From: Eutreptiella sp. 'Long Island Sound 2002'
Taxonomy: Eukaryota > Euglenozoa > Euglenophyceae > Eutreptiales > Eutreptiaceae
Length of the DNA stretch: 64,000 nucleotides
Direction: 5' to 3'
Assembly: GCA_964036045.1 (NCBI GenBank)
Contig: CAXIWF010000662.1
Span: 1 to 64,000, forward strand
Shown piece by piece: positions 11,083 through 19,000 of this stretch. The notes below the pieces were generated by a model. The model was not told the origin of the DNA, made no database searches, and saw nothing but the letters and a program-made list of their open reading frames with translations. Each line of letters starts with the position of its first letter. Positions within the stretch are counted from its first letter, which is position 1. A program made the position numbers and the translations under genes.

Positions 11083-11803
11083 GTGGGACGCCTGGTTGTG
11101 CTCCCTGCGGGCTTGTCTGCCCCGCGCACCGCCTGGTTTACTGGAGCGTCGCCTGTTGCAGTTTCTGGAGTGGGGCAGTGAAGCTGCCCGTGATCTCAGA
11201 CAGCCGGAGTTTCTGCGAGTCTTGGCTGTGGCTTTGTCCTCATTTAGCCCTGAGGTTTGGGAGTCGCTCTTGCATGATTCGACGTCGCCCAAATTGCTTA
11301 TGCAGCGTATCAGGGAGGAGGTATTGGCGCGGGGTTTGGGGCCGGTGGGGCGTGTGGATATCCCCCGCGAGGTCTGGGATAGTTGTGTGCCGGACGGCTT
11401 CGCAGAATTGATAGGCAGGCAGTTTTCTGGAATAATTCCCCCGTCGGATGAGGCGGTGGTCATGATGAAGGCATTGCGGGACCAGGGATTGCTTTTCCCC
11501 CTGCCGCCGGGGTCACCTGGGCCCAATGGGGGTGTTTTTGCGATACCCAAGACGGAGGAGAAGTGCAGTTTGATTGTCAATCTGGTGCCCCTTAATGAGG
11601 AGATGCGGTCTCGGCCGGAGAAGTTCTCCCTCCCCTCTGTGGAGGTGTTGGCCCTTTTGGCGCAGGTGGCACAGCAAGGGTCCTCCTTTTTCCTCCCCTC
11701 TTTTTATGCCCGAGCGCGTTGCATGAGGCCGGTGTGGGATATTCTGTCCCTGCCGGGGGGGGGGGGGGGAGGAGCTGTGCATGTGCCACATCGACCTGAG
11801 TAA
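10871..11803 (+). CDS. Reverse transcriptase, N-terminal part (frame +1 to recombinase; broken before motif A)
   Basis: The frame is open from 9590 to 11803, but it reads like protein only from about 11000. Candidate ATGs are at 10871 and 10877, inside the recombinase ORF. From 10871 it is 310 aa. Residues 45-210 form the linker upstream of the RT (EWDAWLCSL, then helical segments). Residues 219-245 contain the RT fingers (AIPKTEEKCSLIVNL, VPLNEEM), followed by KFSLPSVEVL, a usual lead-in to motif A in this class. Motif A itself is not in this frame. It follows in frame 0, and the switch must occur between the frame-0 stop at 11724 and 11803, a stretch that contains a 15-G run. The last ~35 residues look unlike the family and are probably not translated this way in a working copy. 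The protein may be made by +1 frameshifting, reinitiation or splicing. Confidence 0.75.
   Translation: MWMQTPHLPPQQAPPSGGCASRPAGRVRSRPSWASGRPRARPGLWVRLPERQFPVASGLGQWVRERLRTGEWDAWLCSLRACLPRAPPGLLERRLLQFLEWGSEAARDLRQPEFLRVLAVALSSFSPEVWESLLHDSTSPKLLMQRIREEVLARGLGPVGRVDIPREVWDSCVPDGFAELIGRQFSGIIPPSDEAVVMMKALRDQGLLFPLPPGSPGPNGGVFAIPKTEEKCSLIVNLVPLNEEMRSRPEKFSLPSVEVLALLAQVAQQGSSFFLPSFYARARCMRPVWDILSLPGGGGGGAVHVPHRPE
11666..11771 (+). other. Extra segment between RT fingers and motif A; possible small intron or insertion
   Basis: The spacing from LPSVEVL to the motif A aspartate is about 50 codons here; about 20-25 would be usual. Removing 11666-11771 (CAG before GTGGCA at the left, GGGGAG before GAGCTG at the right) leaves whole codons on both sides and joins the two RT frames. 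The segment has a pyrimidine tract (11681-11706), but this lies in its 5' half, and the 3' end is poly-G, which is poor for an acceptor. An insertion of about 91 bp or an error in the G run would explain the frame change equally well. Confidence 0.3.
11755..11769 (+). other. Run of 15 G at the RT frame switch
   Basis: The frame 5' of the run (position mod 3 = 2) carries the RT fingers, and the frame 3' of it (mod 3 = 0) carries motif A onward. A one-base difference in run length of the right sign would fuse the frames. Homopolymers this long are prone to replication slippage, sequencing error and translational or transcriptional slippage, so the break may or may not be real. Confidence 0.7.
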
Positions 11804-13070
11804 TTGCTTTTGGTCACTTCAGCTGCCGCGCGAGTTCTGGGGGGCCTTTCGCGTCTCGGATGGAGAGGGGGGGGTGTTGGCTTTCCGGTGCTTGCCCTTT
11901 GGGTGGAAGTACAGCCCCCTCCTGTGCCAGCGAGTGTTAGAGGGTCTGGTGGCCGGCGCGGGGCTGTTGGGGGTGCTGGTTTTAATTTACTTGGATGATG
12001 TCCTGGTTGTGGGGCGCGGCCGCGCGCGTGTGCGAGAGCAGACGGCAAGGGCGGCGGAGGCGTTGCGCCGTGCAGGTGCTGTAGTCAGCCCAAAGAGTAC
12101 GTTAGAGCCTGTGCAGCGGCTGGTGTGGCTGGGGAAGGATATTGATTTGCAGGGGGGGGAGGTGCGGACTGCTGGCAACGCGTGGGAAGCTCTGTTTGCG
12201 CATTGGTTGAGGTTGTCTGTGGGACCCTGTAGGGTAAAACGGCTGCAGCAGTTCTTGGGGCGGGCACAGTGGATATGTCGCCCGGGTTCTGGGCACAGTC
12301 CGCACCTGTCTGGTGTGTGGGCTCATGTGCTCTGGGCGCCCCCCCGGCTGCCGTTTACCCCAGTGCGTTTGCTTAAGTCTATGTGCGTGGCGTGCGTGCT
12401 TGCCAGGAGGCAATGGTCAGTGGTGTCCCTCCCCAGGGTGGTGAAGCGATCGCCGTTGGTTGTTTACGTCGACGCGGCGCTGGACGCGGGTGAATACCGG
12501 CTGGGCCTGTTTTCGATGGATGTGGGTTCTCGATCGGTTGTGCCCGCGGAGCAACCGCCCAACCAGCAGTGTGCGGAGGCTGCCGCGCTGCTCTGGGGCT
12601 TGAAGCTCATCCTCAATGTAGGCGTTCGGGAGGCCCATTTGTTTGGGGATAATGCGGCGGCGCTAGTGCAGTTCCTTCGGTGTAAAGCCAAGGTGGGGCG
12701 TAAATTCCAGCAGTCCATTCTGAAGCGTTTCCGCTACCTGTGGGCGTCGTGCCCAGGCTTCACGGTATATATGCACTGGGTGCGTGGTTCACATAATCCC
12801 GCTGATCCTATCAGTAGGTTGAGTGACAACTTCAATGGAGATCTGGGTTTGGCGCGCGAGGTGGCGGCGCGCAGGGTTGGGGATCTCTGGGCCTTTCCCG
12901 ATAGGCGCACGGTTTTTTTGTGGACCCTGGGGGTGCCTATGGGGCCCTTTGTTCTGCCGCATTCGTGGAGAGCGGGCCTGTGGTCCCCGGGGGGTGGTGA
13001 AGGGGGGGCGGAGTTCCACGAGGTTTTTTTGCAGTACCGCTTGGAGGAGTCGGTGGGTGCAATGACTTGA
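11781..13070 (+). CDS. Reverse transcriptase core and RNase H
   Basis: Copies element RNA into DNA and degrades the RNA strand. It is 429 aa from the ATG at 11781, but the frame is open without a start from 11727, so this is the C-terminal part of a longer Pol rather than an independent protein. Palm motif A is IDLSNCFW (D5), motif B is CLPFGWKYSP (37-46), and motif C is YLDD (70-73, codons from 11988). The motif D/E region follows with SPKSTLEP and VWLGKDIDL (103-123), then a thumb/connection (140-220). RNase H spans about 226-345: YVDAA (D231), AEAAALLWGL (E266), FGDNAAAL (D290) and VRGSHNPAD (H338, D342), so all four DEDD-type acidic residues are present. Residues 346-429 are a tail of unknown role with no methyltransferase motif. 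The DLSNCFW/LPFGW flavour matches DIRS-order RTs rather than LTR elements. Confidence 0.93.
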   Translation: MCHIDLSNCFWSLQLPREFWGAFRVSDGEGGVLAFRCLPFGWKYSPLLCQRVLEGLVAGAGLLGVLVLIYLDDVLVVGRGRARVREQTARAAEALRRAGAVVSPKSTLEPVQRLVWLGKDIDLQGGEVRTAGNAWEALFAHWLRLSVGPCRVKRLQQFLGRAQWICRPGSGHSPHLSGVWAHVLWAPPRLPFTPVRLLKSMCVACVLARRQWSVVSLPRVVKRSPLVVYVDAALDAGEYRLGLFSMDVGSRSVVPAEQPPNQQCAEAAALLWGLKLILNVGVREAHLFGDNAAALVQFLRCKAKVGRKFQQSILKRFRYLWASCPGFTVYMHWVRGSHNPADPISRLSDNFNGDLGLAREVAARRVGDLWAFPDRRTVFLWTLGVPMGPFVLPHSWRAGLWSPGGGEGGAEFHEVFLQYRLEESVGAMT

Positions 13071-13126
13071 TGTCGTGTAGTGCCGGCGCCTGCTTGTAGC
13101 ACTCGTTTCTCTTGGTGCATGTGATC

Positions 13127-13642
13127 ATGACCCGGCGCCGCCGTAACCGCCGTGCGCGTAGCGGCGGGCGGAGGCGGGGCAAGAGCCGCTCGCGCAAGCG
13201 TTCGGAGGAGGCCGTTCAGCGGCGCGCGGCGCGGCGCCGCGCCGCGCTGCGGGAGAAGTTGGGAGCCTTGGTGGGCCGCAGGGCCTGTCACCGGGTGCTC
13301 CTCCGGAATGGGGTGCGGCTGTACGTCGCGTATGGCGTGCCAGAAGATCCCGGGGAGAGGGACGACTTCCTGGGTGCCGCAGCCATGGACATCGCCAAGC
13401 GGGTTCGGGGGCAGGCGACGCGGCGCACCACCGCGGTTGGGGACCCCGGGGTGAAGCCGGGGGGCAGACACACTTGCGGGGGGATGTGGGATGTGGTGAC
13501 GGGGTCGAGGGGAGGTCAGAGGGTGGTGGTGTCGCTGACGGACTGGAACGGGGGTCGTCGTACCCCCGTCCCGTATCTATGGGTGCAGGGGTCTTATCCC
13601 TTGGTGGTGAGAATAGCTGGCCACTTCAGGCCGTTGGTGTAG
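13127..13642 (+). CDS. Arginine-rich ORF of unknown function (171 aa)
   Basis: Follows RNase H by 56 bp. The ATG at 13127 has A at -3; an in-frame TTG lies at 13112. Residues 1-52 are extremely basic (runs such as TRRRRNRRAR and KSRSRKRS), suggesting a nucleic-acid-binding arm or nuclear/nucleolar signal. Residues 53-171 are more ordinary, with short hydrophobic stretches compatible with beta strands (HRVLL, VRLYVAYGV, QRVVVSLTDW, YPLVVRIAGHF). No family is recognised. It is not a methyltransferase, recombinase or hydrolase by visible motifs. Extra 3' ORFs occur in several YR retrotransposon lineages, so an accessory role in the element is likely, but it could also be a chance open frame in GC-rich DNA. 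Confidence 0.55.
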   Translation: MTRRRRNRRARSGGRRRGKSRSRKRSEEAVQRRAARRRAALREKLGALVGRRACHRVLLRNGVRLYVAYGVPEDPGERDDFLGAAAMDIAKRVRGQATRRTTAVGDPGVKPGGRHTCGGMWDVVTGSRGGQRVVVSLTDWNGGRRTPVPYLWVQGSYPLVVRIAGHFRPLV

Positions 13643-14362
13643 TCTGTTTTTTGGGTGGTCAGCCGGTCTCCGAGGGGCTGGGGTGGGAGTGTGCGCTCAC
13701 CCTTTGCTTTGCGTTCTGTGTCAGGTCTCTGAGTGCCACCCTGGGATGGCCGGGCTGCTTTGCGCCCGGGCATTGCTCGCGCATTTGTGGGCGTTTTTTG
13801 GCTTCCATGGCTGCGCCAATGTTCTGGTTGTTGTGTGTGGCTCGTATTCTCTCTGCGTTTTGGCAGGTCCAGTGTGCGCAGGCGGGAGCCCTCCGGGCGA
13901 TTGTCTGTAGAGGCGGCCCTGCCCTGCGTGGATGTCGCGGGCTGATTTTGTGGTTATATGCCGGGCGTTGGTCCTTTGGCCTGCACCGCTGCCACTTTGT
14001 TGTGGGTCCGGGGTCCATGCTTTCTTAGGGTTGGAGCTGGGTTGGGCGCTGGCCCGCCATTTTGGGATCTGCTGCGGATCTCAGGGGTGCTGCCCTGGGC
14101 TGACCGGGCAGCTCTGCGACAGGGCGGCAGTGCCTGACGGTCGCTGTACATTTAACGCTTCCTCATTGGCGGCGGCAGGGGTCGTCCACGCTCTCTTGGG
14201 CTTGGTCTGCGGACGCCTGAAGCCTGGCGGGTGGCGCCGGTGTGTGCGGGGCGCCTTTGGCGATTTATGTTTGGGGCGGCCGTATACTTCGAGGGTGTGG
14301 CGTGCGTTGCGCATGGGAGCCGCTGGGGGGGGGGGTTATGCGGCAGTTTGGCATGAACGAGA
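13643..14362 (+). other. 3' region of the element, no recognised gene
   Basis: About 720 bp of GC/T-rich sequence between the arginine-rich ORF and B1. Open frames cross it (13474-14028, and 13932 onward into the satellite), but they are Cys/Leu/Trp-rich with no motif, and one runs through B1, A2, B2 and into the satellite, so they are not believed. No AATAAA signal was noticed. It is probably the 3' untranslated part. Confidence 0.6.
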
Positions 14363-14454
14363 CCCACGAGGAGGCGGCACACTGACGAGATGTGCCACAG
14401 GAGACGTGCGTGTTTTGCCTCGTGTTTGTGTGTTTGCTTGTGGTTTTAGCAAAA
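14363..14454 (+). repeat. Split direct repeat B1
   Basis: 92 bp starting CCCACGAGGAGGCGGCACAC and ending GGTTTTAGCAAAA. It matches B2 (14635-14726) at 90 of 92 positions; the differences are A/G in CACTGACG versus CACTGGCG, and T/C in TTTGTGTG versus TTTGCGTG. It abuts A2 without spacer. Confidence 0.95.
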
Positions 14455-14569
14455 TCTTAGCTCAGCCGTGCCTGAGCTTTGGTTTTGCTCGTCGGGTGGT
14501 GTGTGTGTGCGCATGCGTGTGTGCAGTGAGCCTCTGTACTTGTAGAGCATTTTTGCTTGTTGCCAGCAG
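14455..14569 (+). repeat. Split direct repeat A2
   Basis: Identical to A1 over all 115 bp. The B1/A2 junction (GCAAAA/TCTTAG) reproduces what would form if the outer ends B2 and A1 were joined in a circle, as in the replication model for split-direct-repeat YR elements. TTAGC occurs on both sides of the junction, separated by 6 bp. Confidence 0.95.
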
Positions 14570-14634
14570 CCCACCCGTCCCGCCCAATGACGCTATTTGC
14601 GACTTCTATTGCCCATACCGGGCTTTTGTGACTG
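14570..14634 (+). other. Spacer between A2 and B2
   Basis: 65 bp of unique sequence not present between the other repeat copies. No motif was recognised. Confidence 0.6.
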
Positions 14635-14726
14635 CCCACGAGGAGGCGGCACACTGGCGAGATGTGCCACAGGAGACGTGCGTGTTTTGCCTCGTGTTTG
14701 CGTGTTTGCTTGTGGTTTTAGCAAAA
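14635..14726 (+). repeat. Split direct repeat B2 (right end)
   Basis: 92 bp, the partner of B1. It ends TTTTAGCAAAA at 14726, after which the satellite monomer resumes exactly at the base following 8370. It defines the right terminus. Confidence 0.95.
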
Positions 14727-16768
14727 ATATATCCTGGGAGCCTGATTTTATGGGCAATTTTTTTGGAATTTTTTGAACACCAGTTGTGTATATTCAAAAT
14801 GATCAGCGATATGGGGATCATTTTGAGGTATGTATGTTGGGGTACCCACCGACCCCCCCCCCCCCCCGGGGAGCCCGGCGGCTGACCACCAATATATATC
14901 CTGGGAGCCTGATTTCATGGGCAATTTTTTTGGAATTTTTTTCACACCAGTTGTGTATATTCAAAATGATCAGCGTGTCATGGGGATCATTTTGAGGTAT
15001 GTATGTTGGGGTACCCACCGACCCCCCCCCCCCCCCCCGGAGAGCCCGGCGGCTGACCACCAATATATATCCTGGGAGCCTGATTTCATGGGCAATTTTT
15101 TTGGAATTTTTTTTACAGCAGCTGTGTATATTCAAAATGATCACCGTGTCATGGGGATCATTTTGAGGTATGTATGTTGGGGTACCCACCGACCCCCCCT
15201 CCCCCCCCCCCGGGGAGCCCGGCGGCTGACCACCAATATATATCCTGGGAGCCTGATTTCATGGGCAATTTTTTTCGAATTTTTTTTACACCAGTTGTGT
15301 ATATTCAAAATGATCAGCGTGTCATGGGGATCATTTTGAGGTATGTATGTTGGGGTACCCACCAACCCCCCCCCCCCCCCCCCGGGGAGCCCGGCGGCTG
15401 ACCACCAATATATATCCTGGGAGCCTGATTTCATGGGCAATTTTTTTGGAATTTTTTTTACACCAGTTGTGTATATTCAAAATGATCAGCGTGTCATGGG
15501 GATCATTTTGAGGTATGTATGTTGGGGTACCCACCGACCCCCCCCGCCCCCCGGAGAGCCTAGCGGCTGACCACCAATATATATCCTGGGAGCCTGATTT
15601 CATGGGCAATTTTTTTGGAATTTTTTTTACAGCAGCTGTGTATATTCAAAATGATCACCGTGTCATGGGGATCATTTTGAGGTATGCATGTTGGGGTACC
15701 CACCGACGCCCCCCCCCCCCCCCCCCCCGGGGCGCCCGGCGGCTGACCACCAATATATATCCTGGGAGCCTGATTTCATGGGCAATTTTTTTGGAATTTT
15801 TTTTACACCAGTTGTGTATATTCAAAATGATCAGCGTGTCATGGGGATGATTTTGAGGTATGTATGTTGGGGTACCCACCGACCCCCCCCCCCCCCCCCG
15901 GAGAGCCCAGCGGCTGACCACAAATATATATCCTGGGAGCCTGATTTCATGGGCAATTTTTTTGGAATTTTTTTTACACCAGTTGTGTATATTCAAAATG
16001 ATCAGCGTGTCATGGGGATCATTTTGAGGTATGTATGTTGGGGTACCCACCGACCCGCCCCCCCCCCCTGGGGAGCCCGGCGGCTGACCACCAATATATA
16101 TCCTGGGAGCCTGATTTCATGGGCAATTTTTTTGGAATTTTTTTTACACCAGTTGTGTATATTCAAAATGATCAGCGTGTCATGGGGATCATTTTGAGGT
16201 ATGTATGTTGGGGTACCCACCGACCCCCCCCCCCCCCCCGGGAGCCCGGCGGCTGACCACCAATATATATCCTGGGAGCCTGATTTCATGGGCAATTTTT
16301 TTGCATTTTTTTTTACACCAGTTGTGTATATTCAAAATGATCAGCGTGTCATGGGGATCATTTTGAGGTATGTATGTTGGGGTACCCACCGACCCCCCCC
16401 CCCCCCCCCGGAGAGCCCGGCGGCTGACCACCAATATATATCCTGGGAGCCTGATTTCATGGGCAATTTTTTTGGAATTTTTTTTACACCAGTTGTGTAT
16501 ATTCAAAATGATCAGCGTGTCATGGGGATCATTTTGAGGTATGTATGTTGGGGTACCCACCGACCCGCCCCCCCCCCCCCGGGGAGCCCGGCGGCTGACC
16601 ACCAATATACATCCTGGGAGCCTGATTTCATGGGCAATTTTTTTGGAATTTTTTTTACAGCAGCTGTGTATATTCAAAATGATCATCGTGTCATGGGGAT
16701 CATTTTGAGGTATGTATGTTGGGGTACCCACCGACCCCCCCCCCCCCCCCGGGGAGCCCGGCGGCTGA
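14727..16768. repeat. ~170 bp satellite array, right block
   Basis: About 12 monomers, same orientation and consensus as 1-8370, beginning mid-monomer at the retrotransposon insertion point. The first monomer has private changes (GATTTTATGG, TTGAACACC and a shortened AGCGATATGGGG). Some C runs are interrupted by T or G (near 15199, 15546, 16057 and 16566). The last monomer stops after GGCGGCTGA, where the 11 bp array begins. Confidence 0.97.
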
Positions 16769-16770
16769 GA
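16765..16770. other. Satellite-minisatellite junction with short microhomology
   Basis: The satellite reads GGCGGCTGACC in full copies; here GGCGGCTGA runs directly into GAATTTTCCGAG. CTGAGAATTTTCC is also a common variant of the 11 bp unit, so CTGA fits both sides. This suggests an end-joining or template-switch fusion of two unrelated arrays. Confidence 0.7.
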
Positions 16771-17399
16771 ATTTTCCGAGAATTTTCCGAGAATTTTCCG
16801 AGAATTTTCCGAGAATTTTCCGAGAACTTTCCGAGAATTTTCCGAGCATTTTTCGAGAATTTTCCGAGAATTTACTGAGAATTTTCTGAGAATTTTCCGA
16901 GAATTTTCCGAGAATTTTCCGAGAATTTTCCGAGCATTTTCCGAGAATTTTCCGAGAATTTATTGAGAATTTTCTGAGAATTTTCCGAGAATTTTCCGAG
17001 AATTTTCCGAGAATTTTCCGAGACTTTTCCGAGAATTTTCCGAGAATTTTCCGAGAATTTTCCGAGAATTTTCCGAGAATTTTCCGAGAATTTTCCGAGA
17101 ATTTTCCGAGAATTTTCCGAGAATTTTCCGAGAATTTTCCGAGAATTTTCTGAGAATTTTCCGAGAATTTTCCGAGAATTTTCCGAGAATTTTCCGAGAT
17201 TTTTCCGAGAATTTTCCGAGAATTTTCCGTGAATTTTCCGAGAATTTTCCGAGAATTTTCCGAGAATTTTCCGAGAATTTTCCGAGAATTTTCCGAGAAT
17301 TTTCCGAGAATTTTCCGAGATTTTCCCGAGAATTTTCCGAGAATTTTCCGAGAATTTTCCGAGAATTTTCCGAGAATTTTCCGAGAATTTTCCGAGAAT

Positions 17400-19000
17400 T
17401 TTCCGAGAATTTTCCGAGAATTTTCCGAGAATTTTCCGTCAATTTTCCGAGAATTTTCCGAGAATTTTCCGAGAATTTTCCGTCAATTTTCCGAGAATTT
17501 TCCGAGAATTTTCCGAGAATTTTCCGAGAATTTTCCGAGAATTTTCCGAGAATTTTCCGAGAATTTTCCGAGAATATTCCGAGAATTTTCCGAGAATTTT
17601 CTGGGAATTTTCCGAGAAGTTTCTGAGAATTTTCCGAGAATTTTCCGAGAATTTTCCGAGAATTTTCCGAGAATTTTCCGAGAATTTTCCGAGAATTTTC
17701 TGAGAATTTTCCGAGAATTTTCCGAGAATTTTCCGAAATTTTTCCGAGAACTTTCCAAGAATTTTCCGAGAATTTTCCGAGAATTTCCCGTCAATTTTCC
17801 GAGAATTTTCCGAGAATTTTCCGAGAATTTTCCGAGAATTTTCCGAGAATTTTCCGAGAATTTTCCGAGAATTTTCCGAGAATTTTCCGAGAATTTTCCG
17901 AGAATTTTCCGAGAATTTTCCGAGAATTTTCCGGGAATTTTCCGGAAATTTTCCGAGAATTTTCTGAGAATTTTCCGAGAATTTTCCGAGAATTTTCCGA
18001 GATATTCCCGAGAATTTTCCGAGAATTTTCCGAGAATTTTCCGAGAGTTTTCCGAGAATTTTCCGAGAATTTTCCGAGAATTTTCCGAGAATTTTCCGAG
18101 AATTTTCCGTCAATTTTCCGAGAATTTTCCGAGAATTTTCCGAGAATTTTCCGAGAATTTTCCGAGAATTTTCCGAGAATTTTCCGAGAATTTTCCGAGA
18201 ATTTTCCGAGAATTTTCCGAGAATTTTCTGAGAATTTTCCGAGAATTTTCCGAGATTTTCCCGAGAATTTTCCGAGAATTTTCCGAGAATTTTCCGAGAA
18301 TTTTCCGAGAATTTTCCGAGAATTTTCCGAGAATTTTCCGAGAATTTTCCGAGAATTTTCCGAGAATTTTCCGTCAATTTTCCGAGAATTTTCCGAGAAT
18401 TTTCCGAGAATATTCCGAGAATTTTCCGAGAATTTTCTGGGAATTTTCCGAGAAGTTTCTGAGAATTTTCCGAGAATTTTCCGAGAATTTTCCGAGAATT
18501 TTCCGAGAATTTTCCGAGAATTTTCCGAAATTTTTCCGAGAATTTTCCAAGAATTTTCCGAGAATTTTCCGAGAATTTCCCGTCAATTTTCCGAGAATTT
18601 TCCGAGAATTTTCCGAGAATTTTCCGAGAATTTTCCGAGAATTTTCCGAGAATTTTCCGAGAATTTTCCGAGAATTTTCCGAGAATTTTCCGAGAATTTT
18701 CCGAGAATTTTCCGAGAATTTTCCGGGAATTTTCCGGAAATTTTCCGAGAATTTTCTGAGAATTTTCCGAGAATTTTCCGAGAATTTTCCGAGATATTCC
18801 CGAGAATTTTCCGAGAATTTTCCGAGAATTTTCCGAGAGTTTTCCGAGAATTTTCCGAGAATTTTCCGAGAATTTTCCGAGAATTTTCCGAGAATTTTGC
18901 GTCAATTTTCCGAGAATTTTCCGAGAATTTTCCGAGAATTTTCCGAGAATTTTCCGAGAATTTTCCGAGAATTTTCCGAGAATTTTCCGAGAATTTTCCG
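17400..19000. repeat. Higher-order repeat in minisatellite, 792 bp period
   Basis: Marker variants recur 792 bp apart (72 units): CGAAATTTTT with G at 17735 and 18527, and GATATTCCC at 18001 and 18793, with the same order of intervening variants. Edges are approximate. Confidence 0.8.

Larger units (their letters stand above)
8371..14726 (+). mobile_element. Tyrosine-recombinase retrotransposon with split direct repeats (DIRS order; Ngaro/PAT/Kangaroo-like)
   Basis: A 6,356 bp element inserted in a satellite monomer. The left flank ends CCACCAAT at 8370 and the right flank resumes ATATATCCTGGG at 14727; joined, they give the normal monomer with no duplicated or lost base. The ends are split direct repeats in the order A1, body, B1, A2, B2, and B1/A2 abut directly, which is the sequence expected at the junction of a circular intermediate. 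The body encodes Gag-like, tyrosine recombinase, RT and RNase H, plus a basic ORF, all on the plus strand. There is no DDE integrase, protease or LTR pair, which excludes Ty1/copia, Ty3/gypsy and BEL. No methyltransferase motif (DPPY-like) was seen. The near-identical ends indicate a young insertion, but the RT frame is broken, so this copy may not be autonomous unless frameshifting, splicing or a sequencing error explains the break. Confidence 0.95.

Noticed and set aside
13474-14028. 184-codon ORF with hydrophobic stretches overlapping the arginine-rich ORF.
   Set aside because: No motif, poor start and overlap with a better ORF; hydrophobicity follows from T/G-rich DNA.
13071-14362. DIRS-type methyltransferase domain.
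   Set aside because: No DPPY-like or SAM-binding glycine motif found in any frame after RNase H.
8371-14726. LTR retrotransposon interpretation.
   Set aside because: No long terminal repeat pair, no target duplication, no DDE integrase or aspartic protease; the repeats are split and the integrase is a tyrosine recombinase.
13932-14885. 317-codon ORF across the 3' end of the element.
   Set aside because: It runs through B1, A2, B2 and into the satellite, so it cannot be a conserved gene; composition is Cys/Leu-rich without domains.
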